From: Actinocrinis sp046724665
Lineage (GTDB): Bacteria > Actinomycetota > Actinomycetes > Streptomycetales > Catenulisporaceae
Assembly (NCBI GenBank): GCA_046724665.1
Contig: JBKOWZ010000047.1
Span: 1-18,531, forward strand
Direction of reading: 5' to 3'
Length of the DNA: 18,531 bases
Made by a program: the position numbers and the translations under genes. Below the pieces are notes generated by a model that was not told where the DNA came from, searched no databases, and saw nothing but the letters and a program-made list of their open reading frames with translations. This document shows, one piece after another, positions 6,084 through 13,680 of this stretch. Positions within the stretch are counted from its first letter, which is position 1. Each line of letters opens with the position of its first letter.

Positions 6084-8129
6084 TCAGCGCACGAGGTACG
6101 ACTCGCGCTCGGGGCCGGCCGAGCGGCCGTTGAGCCAGCGGGTGGCCTCCGGCGCGGGCAGCGCCTTGGCCAGCAGCCAACCCTGCGCGGCGTCGCAGCC
6201 CAGCGCGGCGAGGCGGTCCCAGGTGACGTCGTCCTCGACGCCCTCGGCGACGACGTGCAGGCCGAGGGAGTGCGCCAGATCGACCGTGGAGCGCACGATC
6301 GCGGCGTCCTCCGGGTCATGCGCCAGCCGGGCGACGAAGGACTTGTCGATCTTGATCTCGTTGACCGGGATCTTGCGCAGCAGCACCAGCGAGGAGTATC
6401 CGGTGCCGAAGTCGTCCAGCGAGAGCCGCACGCCGAGCGCCTCGAGGCCGCCGAGGGTGGCGGCGGCGCGCTGCGGGTCCTCGAGCAGCACCCGTTCGGT
6501 GATCTCCAGCTGGAGCGCGGTCGGCGGCACGCCGTACTTGAGCAGCCCGGCCTGGATCGCCGGGACGAAGCCGGGCCAGTGGATGTCGCGCATCGAGACG
6601 TTGACCGCGACCGGCACGGCCAGGCCGGAGCGCCACCAGCGCGAGGTCTGCGCCAGCGCCTGGTCCACCACGTACTCGGTCAGCTTGGGCATCAGCCCGG
6701 TCTGCTCGGCCAGCTCGACGAACTCCTCCGGGTTCACCGCGCCGCGGGTGGCGTGCTGCCAGCGCACCAGGCCCTCGAAGCCGACCACCTGGCCGGTGGC
6801 GAAGGCCACCTTCGGCTGGTAGTGCAGCTGGATCTCGCCGTTCTCCAGCGCCCGGCGCAGGTCGCCGAGCAGGGCGAGCCGGTCGGGGGTGTTGCGGTCG
6901 CGGCCGGCCTCGTACCGGGCGACCACCGAGCGGGACTTCTTGGCCAGGTACATCGCCACGTCCGCGCGCTGGAGCAGCTGCTCGAACTCCTCGGCGTGGT
7001 CCGGGTAGAGCGCGACGCCGACCGAGACCTCCAGATCGAGGGTGATCCCGTGCAGCGGGAACGGGTCGGCGAAGGTGTCGGCCAGCCGCTGCGCCATCTC
7101 CAGCGCCTCGCCCTCGTCCGCGACGTTGGGCAGCAGCACCGCGAACTCGTCGCCGCCGAGCCGCGCCACGGTGTCCGCCGGGCCGACCGCGCCGCCCAGC
7201 CGGGAGGCCACCACCCGCAGCAGCCGGTCGCCGGTCAGGTGGCCGAGGGTGTCGTTGACCTCCTTGAACCGGTCCAGGTCGAGCAGCAGCAGCCCGACGT
7301 GCCGGCCGGTGCGCGCCGCCTCGGCCAGGGCCTGCTCGCCGTGCTGGCGCAGCAGCTTGCGGTTCGGCAGCTCGGTCAGCTCGTCGTGGTTCGACTCCCA
7401 CTCGCGCTCGCGGCCGGCCTCGGCGTTGCCGTGCACGATCAGCAGCACCGGGACGAACAGCGGCAGCAGCCACGGGTCGCTCAGCGCCACCGAGCCGACC
7501 AGCGGGGCCAGCACCACCATCGCGCCGGTGGCCCGCACCTGGTGCGGGCCCTCGCGGTGGATCAGGTCGCGCAGCGGCACGCCGCGGGAGAGTGAGAGCG
7601 CGGTCCACACGAACAGGTGGTTCGCCATCGCGTACACCACGCCGGCGACCACCAGGGCGAGCGCCCGGTGCCAGCCGAGCACGGAGCCGAACTCGATCGG
7701 ATATCGGAAGAAGAGCCCGAAGACCAGGCCGCCGAGGGCGAGCGCGACGCAGTACTGGGTCACGTTGAAGGCGGTGCGCCACCAGCTGTGCTGGTTGACC
7801 ACCCCGGCCACCACCACCGCGCCGGCCTGCGCGAGCACCGCGGCGTGCCAGCCGGACAGGCTCAGCAGGGCCAGCGAGAAGGCGACCGCGGTGGAGGAGC
7901 CGTCGTGCTCGTGCCGGGAGAGCACCGGGCGCATCTCGCCGACGACCACCAGGAAGCCGAGCAGCCAGGCGGCGCCGGAGCCGCGCAGATGGCCCACCCC
8001 GAAGTCGCGGGCCACTCGGGCGGCCGCGTAGCCGATGACGCAGGCGCCCGCCACGTTGATGACCGCGAGATAGGCCCGGAAGGCGAGCGGGCGCGCGAAG
8101 GCGTCGGTCCGGTTCACCGCCTCCGCCAT
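6084..8129 (-). CDS. Membrane GGDEF-EAL c-di-GMP turnover protein
   Basis: A 681-residue protein with both c-di-GMP synthesis and hydrolysis domains. Residues about 15-235 form six to eight membrane helices with no recognised sensor motif. The GGDEF domain begins at about 248 (HDELTELPNRKLL) with LLLDLDRFKEVND at 281-293 and LGGDEFAVLL at 324-333. The RxxD inhibitory position reads GPAD (317 is not Arg), so feedback inhibition through the I-site looks lost. The EAL domain spans about 415-668 with EGL at 452-454, N510, E542 and E545 (LEITERVLLED), DDFGTGYSSL at 572-581, K593, E629 (AEGVED) and Q649. These match the metal-binding and catalytic set, so phosphodiesterase activity is likely and the GGDEF may be active too. 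The ATG at 8129 follows a GAGGGCGG stretch. It is the tandem paralogue, in domain type, of the gene at 1-1739, and lies just upstream of gatC. Confidence 0.95.
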   Translation of the reverse strand: MAEAVNRTDAFARPLAFRAYLAVINVAGACVIGYAAARVARDFGVGHLRGSGAAWLLGFLVVVGEMRPVLSRHEHDGSSTAVAFSLALLSLSGWHAAVLAQAGAVVVAGVVNQHSWWRTAFNVTQYCVALALGGLVFGLFFRYPIEFGSVLGWHRALALVVAGVVYAMANHLFVWTALSLSRGVPLRDLIHREGPHQVRATGAMVVLAPLVGSVALSDPWLLPLFVPVLLIVHGNAEAGREREWESNHDELTELPNRKLLRQHGEQALAEAARTGRHVGLLLLDLDRFKEVNDTLGHLTGDRLLRVVASRLGGAVGPADTVARLGGDEFAVLLPNVADEGEALEMAQRLADTFADPFPLHGITLDLEVSVGVALYPDHAEEFEQLLQRADVAMYLAKKSRSVVARYEAGRDRNTPDRLALLGDLRRALENGEIQLHYQPKVAFATGQVVGFEGLVRWQHATRGAVNPEEFVELAEQTGLMPKLTEYVVDQALAQTSRWWRSGLAVPVAVNVSMRDIHWPGFVPAIQAGLLKYGVPPTALQLEITERVLLEDPQRAAATLGGLEALGVRLSLDDFGTGYSSLVLLRKIPVNEIKIDKSFVARLAHDPEDAAIVRSTVDLAHSLGLHVVAEGVEDDVTWDRLAALGCDAAQGWLLAKALPAPEATRWLNGRSAGPERESYLVR

Positions 8130-8209
8130 CCGCCCTCGCCCTGGTCTCTCGTGCGTTCCTGTCGCCGCCGCACGGCCGACAGGCGAGTCCGGCCGCGGTC
8201 CCGGGCAGC

Positions 8210-8300
8210 TCCGACCGGTTCCGACCGACCAAGACTATTCGCAAGGCTCGTACTCGCGCGAGGGTTTGCGACGGATCGTGACTCAATCAGGCCGGATTGA
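8210..8300. promoter_or_regulatory. Direct repeat and small dyad in the ligA / GGDEF-EAL gap
   Basis: TCCGACCG is repeated at 8210-8217 and 8220-8227, a 10-bp step (one helical turn), 81-98 bp upstream of the GGDEF-EAL start. TCAATC (8283-8288) and GATTGA (8295-8300) form a dyad with a 6-bp spacer, 36 nt downstream of the ligA stop. The dyad is too AT-rich and short to be a confident terminator. Either may be an operator for the c-di-GMP gene. No clear -35/-10 pair was found. Confidence 0.25.
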
Positions 8301-8335
8301 TATTGGCAGGATTACGCCGTGGCCGGCGGGGAACG

Positions 8336-10591
8336 CTATTGCGCGGACAGCTTATCTGACATGTCATCCGGCACGGCCTCTTTGCCGGGAACGCTTTCGT
8401 TTCCGGCTTTTGACGCGCCGCCCGCCGGTTCGGCCGTTTCGGCCGGCGGGCCCTGCTCGAGCAGCCGGCGGAAGCCCTCCTCGTCGAGCACCGGGACGCC
8501 GAGTTCGACGGCTTTGTCGTGTTTCGAGCCCGGATTCTCGCCGACCACCACATACGAGGTCTTCTTCGACACCGAGCCGGACACCTTCGCCCCGGCCGCC
8601 TGCGCCGCCTCCTTGGCCCCGTCCCGGGTGAAGCCGGCCAGCGTGCCGGTGATCACCAGGGTGAGCCCGGCCAGCGGCTTCGGGCCGGTGTCGGCGGGCA
8701 CCGCGGGCGCCACCCCGGCGGCCAGCCAGCGCTCGAGGATGCCGCGGTGCCAGTCCACCGCGAACCACTCGACGATCGACTGCGCGATGGTCGGCCCGAC
8801 CCCCTCGATCGCGGCCAGTTCCTCCGCGGAGGCCTCGGCGAACCGCTCGAGCGAGCGCAGCTCGCGGGCGATCTCGCGGGCCGCGCTCGGCCCGACGTGC
8901 CGGATGGACAGCGCCACCAGGTAGCGCCACAGCTCGCGGGTGGTCTTGGCCCGTTCCAGCTGCTCGATCAGCTGCTCGGTGGTCTTGGTCGGAACGGAGG
9001 GCTTCTTCGCGGTGGGCTTGGTGTAGAAGTACGGGACCAGCTCGCGGTCGCCCTCCTTGGCGTCCTTGCCGCGGGCCTGCTGCCACATGCGCGGCGCGGC
9101 CAGCTTCTCCAGCGTCAGGTCGAAAAGGTCGCCCTCGTCACGCAGCGGCGGCTCGCCGTCGTCCGGCTGGGTTAACGCGACCGCGGCCTCGTATCCGAGC
9201 GCCTCGATGTCCAGGGCGCTGCGACCGGCCAGGTAGTTGACGCGCTCCCTTATCTGCCCCGGGCAGTGCCGGGCGTTGGGGCAGCGCAGGTCGATCTCGC
9301 CCTCCTTCTGGGCGGCGATCGGGGTACCACAGTCCGGGCAGTTCTCCGGCATCTGGAATGCGCGCTCGCTGCCGTCGCGCAGGTCGGCCACCGGGCCGAC
9401 GATCTCCGGAATGACGTCGCCGGCCTTGCGCAGGATCACCGTGTCGCCGATTAGCACGCCCTTGCGCTCGACGACCTCCTGGTTGTGCAGGGTGGCGTAC
9501 GCGACGGTGGACCCGGCGACCTTGACCGGCTCCATCACGGCGTACGGCGTGACCCGGCCGGTGCGCCCCACCTGCACCTTGATGTCGAGCAGCTTGGTAG
9601 TCACCTCCTCCGGCGGGTACTTGAAGGCGATCGCCCACCGCGGGTCCTTGGAGGTGGCGCCGAGGCGGCCCTGCAACGCGAGGTCGTCCACCTTGACCAC
9701 GACGCCGTCGATCTCGTGCTCGACGTCATGCCGGTGTTTGCCGTAGTACTCGATGTACTCCTTGACCTCGTCGAGGGACACGACGACCCGGACGCGGTCG
9801 GAGGTGGGCAGGCCCCAGGCGTGCAGCAGCTCGTAGGCGTGCGACTGGGAGTCGATGGTCAGGCCGCGGCGCGCGCCCATGCCGTGCACGACCATCCGCA
9901 GCGGCCGCTGCGCGGTGATCTTCGGGTCCTTCTGCCGCAGCGAGCCGGCCGCGGCGTTGCGCGGGTTGGCGAAGGTGCGGCCCTCGGACTCCTGTATGGT
10001 CGCGTTGAAGTCGTCGAACATCGCGGCCGGGAAGTAGATCTCGCCGCGCACCTCGACCAGGTCCGGCACCGGATGTTCGTCGTCGCCGGTGAGGCGGTGC
10101 GGGACGCCCTTGATGGTGCGCACGTTCGGCGTGACGTCCTCGCCGATGCGCCCGTCGCCGCGGGTGACCCCGCGCACGAGTCGGCCGTGCTCGTAGACCA
10201 GGCTGATCGCCAGGCCGTCCACCTTCAGCTCGCACAGGTACGCCGGGGTGGCGCCGACCTCCTTGACCACCCGGTCGTGCCAGGCCTCGAGCTCGGCGAA
10301 GTCGAAGGCGTTGGCCAGCGACAGCATCCGCTCGACGTGCGCGACCGAGGCGAAGTCGGTGGAGACCTCGCCGCCGACCTTCTGCGTCGGCGAGTCGGGG
10401 GTGCGCAGCTCCGGATGCTCCTGCTCGAGCGCGTCGAGTTCGCGCATCAGCGCGTCGTACTCGCCGTCCGAGATGGTCGGCGCGTCCGCCACGTGGTAGC
10501 GGAAGCGGTGCTCCTCGATCTGCTCGGCGAGATCGGCGTGCCGGGTGCGCGCCGCGCTCAGCGGGTCCGCGCCAGCGGGTTCGCCAGCCAT
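8336..10591 (-). CDS. ligA: NAD-dependent DNA ligase
   Basis: Seals nicks during replication and repair using NAD+; normally essential. The chosen ATG (10591) gives 751 residues starting MAGEPAGADPL, with AGAGGGGAC upstream. An in-frame ATG 23 codons earlier lacks family sequence. The adenylation Lys is K123 in KVDG (123-126). RGEIYFP, TFANPRNAAAGSLRQKDP and EIDGVVVKVDD nucleotidyltransferase motifs follow, then the OB fold. The zinc finger cysteines are C418, C421, C437 and C443. The HhH region (IRHVGPSAAREIA, IEGVGPTIAQSI) and a BRCT domain (about 636-715) complete the protein. Oddities: an extra segment at about 505-535 (MWQQARGKDAKEGDREL and a KPTAKKPSVPTKT stretch) before the HhH region, and about 36 disordered residues after the BRCT. 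It lies 71 nt downstream of the MetE-like gene. Confidence 0.97.
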   Translation of the reverse strand: MAGEPAGADPLSAARTRHADLAEQIEEHRFRYHVADAPTISDGEYDALMRELDALEQEHPELRTPDSPTQKVGGEVSTDFASVAHVERMLSLANAFDFAELEAWHDRVVKEVGATPAYLCELKVDGLAISLVYEHGRLVRGVTRGDGRIGEDVTPNVRTIKGVPHRLTGDDEHPVPDLVEVRGEIYFPAAMFDDFNATIQESEGRTFANPRNAAAGSLRQKDPKITAQRPLRMVVHGMGARRGLTIDSQSHAYELLHAWGLPTSDRVRVVVSLDEVKEYIEYYGKHRHDVEHEIDGVVVKVDDLALQGRLGATSKDPRWAIAFKYPPEEVTTKLLDIKVQVGRTGRVTPYAVMEPVKVAGSTVAYATLHNQEVVERKGVLIGDTVILRKAGDVIPEIVGPVADLRDGSERAFQMPENCPDCGTPIAAQKEGEIDLRCPNARHCPGQIRERVNYLAGRSALDIEALGYEAAVALTQPDDGEPPLRDEGDLFDLTLEKLAAPRMWQQARGKDAKEGDRELVPYFYTKPTAKKPSVPTKTTEQLIEQLERAKTTRELWRYLVALSIRHVGPSAAREIARELRSLERFAEASAEELAAIEGVGPTIAQSIVEWFAVDWHRGILERWLAAGVAPAVPADTGPKPLAGLTLVITGTLAGFTRDGAKEAAQAAGAKVSGSVSKKTSYVVVGENPGSKHDKAVELGVPVLDEEGFRRLLEQGPPAETAEPAGGASKAGNESVPGKEAVPDDMSDKLSAQ

Positions 10592-10662
10592 CCGGTCCGT
10601 CCCCTCTTCGTCGCCCTCGTTCGTCCGCGGTACCCCAAAACTACCGGGCGCCGCCGACAAAG

Positions 10663-11727
10663 CTAGTCAACCTCTTCAAGGGCGCGAGCGGTGTCCCGGC
10701 ACAGTTTCAGCGCGCGGCGGGCCCAGGCGGGCGACGCTCCGGCCAGCCCGCAGGTAGGTGTGACGATCACACTCTCGGCCACCCGCTGCGCGCTGAATCC
10801 GAGCCGCCGCAGGGCGAGGACGCGATCGGCGAGCGCCTTGAATGGCGGCACGTTGGCGGGTGCGGTGGACGGAACGACGCCGACGTACAGCGGCACTCCG
10901 CCTTCGATCAACCCGCCGAGTACCTCATCGTGGCGCTCGGAGAGCAGCGACAGGTCGAACGAGATGCCGTCCACGCCCGCGTTGCGTAGGGAATCGAACG
11001 GTACGTCAGGCGCACAGCAGTGCACGATGACCGAGTCCTGCGCACCGCCGCTGCTACTGCCGCTACCGCTCCCCCGCACGCCCTCGATCACCGTACGCAG
11101 CAAGTCCCGTGCCACGCTCTCCTCGACGGACCGCAGCCTCCCGAAGCCGCTCGCCGTCGGGACGGTGCCCTTGAGCACTCCGGGCAGCGCAGGTTCGTCC
11201 AGTTGGAGGATGAGTTGCGCACCGGGGACGCGTTTATGCACATCCTCGCCGAGCAACCGCAGACCTTCTGCGAGCGACGCGGCGACGTCACGCACCGCAC
11301 CGGCGTCGGCGAGCAGCTTGTCACCGTGCGGCAGCTCGACGGTCGAGGCGAGCGTCCACGGGCCGACGGCCTGTATCTTCAGCGGTCCCGCGTAGCCCTG
11401 CGTGTGCTCTTCAAGCAGGTCCAGGTCGTTGGAGAGGTAGCTGCGCGCCCTGCGGTGGTCCCGGCCTGGCCGATCGGCGATCCGCCAACCGGACGGCTGC
11501 ACCTCGGCGTAAAGATCGACGAGGAGCGACGTACTGCGTCCGACCATGTCCGCACCGACGCCGCGCCCAGGCAGCTCGGGCAGGAAGGGCATGCCGGGCC
11601 GTTCGCCCAGTTCGCCCATCACCAGCCGGACCGATTCGGCGGTGTCCTGGCCCGGCAGCGATCCGACGCCGGTGGCGGACGGCCTGGTGAACGGGGTGCG
11701 GGCGGGCGTGACGGGCTGCGTGGTCAT
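10663..11727 (-). CDS. Short cobalamin-independent methionine synthase-like protein (MetE C-terminal family)
   Basis: A 354-residue TIM-barrel methyltransferase-like protein related to the catalytic C-terminal half of MetE, without the N-terminal half. Motifs: GVGSLPG at 20-26, LQLDEPALPG at 175-183, VIVHCC at 233-238 and TPTCGLAG at 323-330. H236, C238 and C326 correspond to three of the four MetE zinc ligands; the Glu ligand position appears to be Asp (D258, SFDLSLL). A Gly/Ser-rich run at 219-230 looks like an inserted linker. The methyl donor and acceptor are unknown; homologues next to ligA or mnmA are common in actinobacteria (Rv3015c in M. tuberculosis, from memory). The ATG at 11727 has no Shine-Dalgarno but a TACGCT box 6 nt upstream, so translation is probably leaderless. 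An ATG 53 codons upstream is disfavoured. Confidence 0.85.
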   Translation of the reverse strand: MTTQPVTPARTPFTRPSATGVGSLPGQDTAESVRLVMGELGERPGMPFLPELPGRGVGADMVGRSTSLLVDLYAEVQPSGWRIADRPGRDHRRARSYLSNDLDLLEEHTQGYAGPLKIQAVGPWTLASTVELPHGDKLLADAGAVRDVAASLAEGLRLLGEDVHKRVPGAQLILQLDEPALPGVLKGTVPTASGFGRLRSVEESVARDLLRTVIEGVRGSGSGSSSGGAQDSVIVHCCAPDVPFDSLRNAGVDGISFDLSLLSERHDEVLGGLIEGGVPLYVGVVPSTAPANVPPFKALADRVLALRRLGFSAQRVAESVIVTPTCGLAGASPAWARRALKLCRDTARALEEVD

Positions 11728-11733
11728 GAGCCG

Positions 11734-11758
11734 AGCGTAGACGGAACCAACCGGTTCC
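11734..11758 (-). promoter_or_regulatory. Leaderless promoter of the MetE-like gene with an operator-like palindrome
   Basis: On the minus strand a TACGCT -10 element (11739-11734) ends 6 nt before the ATG, which places the transcription start at or next to the start codon. Immediately upstream is a 16-bp palindrome (11743-11758) with GGAACC/GGTTCC arms around a 4-bp spacer. It includes AACCGGTT, a perfect 8-bp palindrome. It occupies the -10/-35 spacer, where a bound repressor would block RNA polymerase. No good -35 hexamer is visible. Confidence 0.5.
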
Positions 11759-11961
11759 TCCGACTCAGCGATTCCCCGGACAATTCCGCTGCGCAAACCG
11801 CGCGGTTCTGCGACACTCAGGCACCTAACGGCACTCAACGGGGTAGTGAATCCGGACGGGGTTGTGATTCCACCGCCGGTGTGCATCAGGACTCAGATGC
11901 GCCGGAACGGGTACGGGAGTGTCGATCGTTGCTTCGAGGGAGCACCGAAACGCAGCGGTAG

Positions 11962-11968
11962 AGGAGGG
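11962..11968 (+). promoter_or_regulatory. Ribosome binding site deciding the start of the plus-strand gene
   Basis: AGGAGGG lies 7 nt before a GTG at 11976, a near-ideal spacing. This favours the GTG over an in-frame ATG 19 codons upstream that would be too close to no comparable site. The 248-bp gap between the MetE-like start and this GTG (11728-11975) must hold divergent promoters for both genes; no plus-strand -35/-10 pair was convincing. Confidence 0.75.
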
Positions 11969-11975
11969 ATTCCGC

Positions 11976-12425
11976 GTGCATACCGTCTTCTTCGCGGCCG
12001 ATGCCGCGCAACTGCCGCGGCTGGCGGCCGCCGGGGGCGACCTGGACGGGTTCGGCCTCGCCTGTGTGGACGCCGCGGACCTGGACCCGGCGCAACTGCT
12101 GGAGCTCGACACGCTGATGACCGGCCACGACCCGGTGGCCGTGCGTGAGGCCGTGCTGACTCCGGCGCGTGAGCTGGGCCGTCCGGGCGCGCTGGCGCAG
12201 GGCACGGAGGAGCGCGTCGTGCTGTGCGTACGACCGGCGCTGTGCGTCAGCCTGCTGGGCCGCACGGACACCGAACTCGACGCGATCGCCGAGGGCTGGG
12301 AGCTGCGCGCCTGGGGCGCCGACTGGAACGCCCAGCGCTACGGCGCGCTGCTGCGTTCGCTCGCGCTGCTCGCCGAGGTCGCCGACAACGAGCAGCACGG
12401 CGTTTACGTACGGTTCGACGTCTGA
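11976..12425 (+). CDS. Conserved-looking hypothetical protein, only plus-strand gene
   Basis: A 149-residue acidic soluble protein starting VHTVFFAADAAQLPRLAAAGG and ending EQHGVYVRFDV. I do not recognise the family. There is no signal peptide, membrane segment or obvious catalytic motif. Features visible: an acidic LDLDPAQ-like stretch (AADLDPAQLLELDTLMTGHD), a central VVLCVRPALCVSLLGRTDTELDAIAEGW segment of alternating strand and helix character, and a final helix LLRSLALLAEVADNEQ. G/C-rich third positions and a strong ribosome binding site show that it is a real gene. It is transcribed divergently from the MetE-like gene and converges on mnmA with only 24 nt between stops, so the two 3' ends of the transcripts probably overlap. 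Confidence 0.8.
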   Translation: MHTVFFAADAAQLPRLAAAGGDLDGFGLACVDAADLDPAQLLELDTLMTGHDPVAVREAVLTPARELGRPGALAQGTEERVVLCVRPALCVSLLGRTDTELDAIAEGWELRAWGADWNAQRYGALLRSLALLAEVADNEQHGVYVRFDV

Positions 12426-12449
12426 GAGCCTGCCGGCCCACCCGAGCGG

Positions 12450-13616
12450 CTACGCGACCTGCGCGGTAACCGCCGACCGACGACGCGTCGCGGTGACGGT
12501 TACCGACCCGATCACGCGGGTGCCGTCGTAGAACACGGCAGTCTGTCCAGGTGCGATCCCCCGCGCGGGCTCGATCAGCCGCGCGGTGACCGTACCGCCC
12601 TCGGCGTCGTAACGCGCGACCACCGGTACGGGCTCGCCGTGCGCGCGCAGCTGCGCGAGGCACTCGAACTCGACAGGTCCCTCAGCGATCCGGCCCTGAC
12701 GGACAACCCCAGGCTGCACGCCGCACCACCGCGGATGCTCACCGTCCAACTCGGCGACGGCGAGTTCGTCCGCGGTCCCGACCGTGACCGTGTTCGTTGC
12801 CGGCGAGATGTCGAGCACGTAGCGCGGCCGACCGTCCCCGGCCGGGTCGCCGATCCGCAGCCCCTTGCGCTGGCCGACGGTGAAGGCGTACGCGCCCTGA
12901 TGCGAGCCGACGACCTTGCCGGAGCTGTCCACGATCGGGCCCGGCTCGGCGCCGAGCCGCGCGGCCAGGAACCCGCGCGTGTCGCCGTTCGCGATGAAGC
13001 AGACGTCGTGCGAGTCGGGCTTGTCGGCCACGGCCAGCCCGCGCCGGTCGGCCTCGGCCCGCACCTCGGTCTTGAGCGAGCCGCCGAGCGGAAAGAGCGC
13101 GTGCGCCAGCTGCCCGGCGTCGAGCACGCCGAGCACATACGACTGGTCCTTGGCCGGATCGACCGCACGATGCAGCTCACGCACCCCGGCAGCGCCGGAG
13201 CCGGGCCCGCCGCCGGAGCGATCCACGATCCGCGCGTAGTGCCCGGTGCACACGGCGTCGAAGCCGAGCGCCAGCGCCTTGTCCAGCACCGCCTCGAACT
13301 TGATCTTCTCATTGCACCGCAGGCACGGGTTCGGCGTGCGCCCGGCCGCGTACTCGCTGACGAAGTCGTCGACCACGTCCGCGTGGAACCGCTCGGCCAG
13401 GTCCCAGACGTAGAACGGGATGCCGATCACGTCGGCCGCCCGCCGGGCGTCGCGCGAGTCCTCGACGGTGCAGCAGCCGCGCGCCCCGGTGCGGAAGGAT
13501 TGCGGGTTCCTGGACAGCGCGAGATGGACACCGGTCACCTCGTGCCCGGCCTCGGCCGCCCGGGCGGCCGCGACCGCCGAGTCAACGCCGCCGGACATCG
13601 CCGCGAGAACACGCAT
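12450..13616 (-). CDS. mnmA: tRNA-specific 2-thiouridylase
   Basis: MnmA (TrmU) installs the 2-thio group on wobble U34 of Lys, Glu and Gln tRNAs using sulfur relayed from a cysteine desulfurase. The protein is 388 residues, a typical length. The PP-loop SGGVDS is at 8-13. The catalytic cysteines are C98 (NPCLRCN) and C206 (SHDVCFI). GHYARI at 125-130, KDQSYVL at 156-162, and VGQRKGL are family motifs, and the C-terminal beta barrel ends with PGQTAVFYDGTRVIGSVTV. The HLALSRNPQSFRTGARGCC segment is of the actinobacterial type. Its ATG at 13616 has a weak GGA-type ribosome binding site. In many actinobacteria it directly follows the desulfurase; here a Uma2 gene lies between. Confidence 0.97.
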   Translation of the reverse strand: MRVLAAMSGGVDSAVAAARAAEAGHEVTGVHLALSRNPQSFRTGARGCCTVEDSRDARRAADVIGIPFYVWDLAERFHADVVDDFVSEYAAGRTPNPCLRCNEKIKFEAVLDKALALGFDAVCTGHYARIVDRSGGGPGSGAAGVRELHRAVDPAKDQSYVLGVLDAGQLAHALFPLGGSLKTEVRAEADRRGLAVADKPDSHDVCFIANGDTRGFLAARLGAEPGPIVDSSGKVVGSHQGAYAFTVGQRKGLRIGDPAGDGRPRYVLDISPATNTVTVGTADELAVAELDGEHPRWCGVQPGVVRQGRIAEGPVEFECLAQLRAHGEPVPVVARYDAEGGTVTARLIEPARGIAPGQTAVFYDGTRVIGSVTVTATRRRSAVTAQVA

Positions 13617-13680
13617 GCTTCCAGGGTACGTGCTGCCGCGACCGCTTTAGATCAGACGATCAGCCCACGCACTCGGACCG

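Noticed and set aside
11883..11900. GCATC/GATGC inverted repeat before the plus-strand hypothetical gene
   Set aside because: Only five base pairs with an 8-bp spacer; easily random.
11728..11975. Cobalamin or SAM riboswitch ahead of the MetE-like gene
   Set aside because: The likely leaderless start leaves no 5' UTR, and no B12-box or S-box-like conserved sequence was seen.
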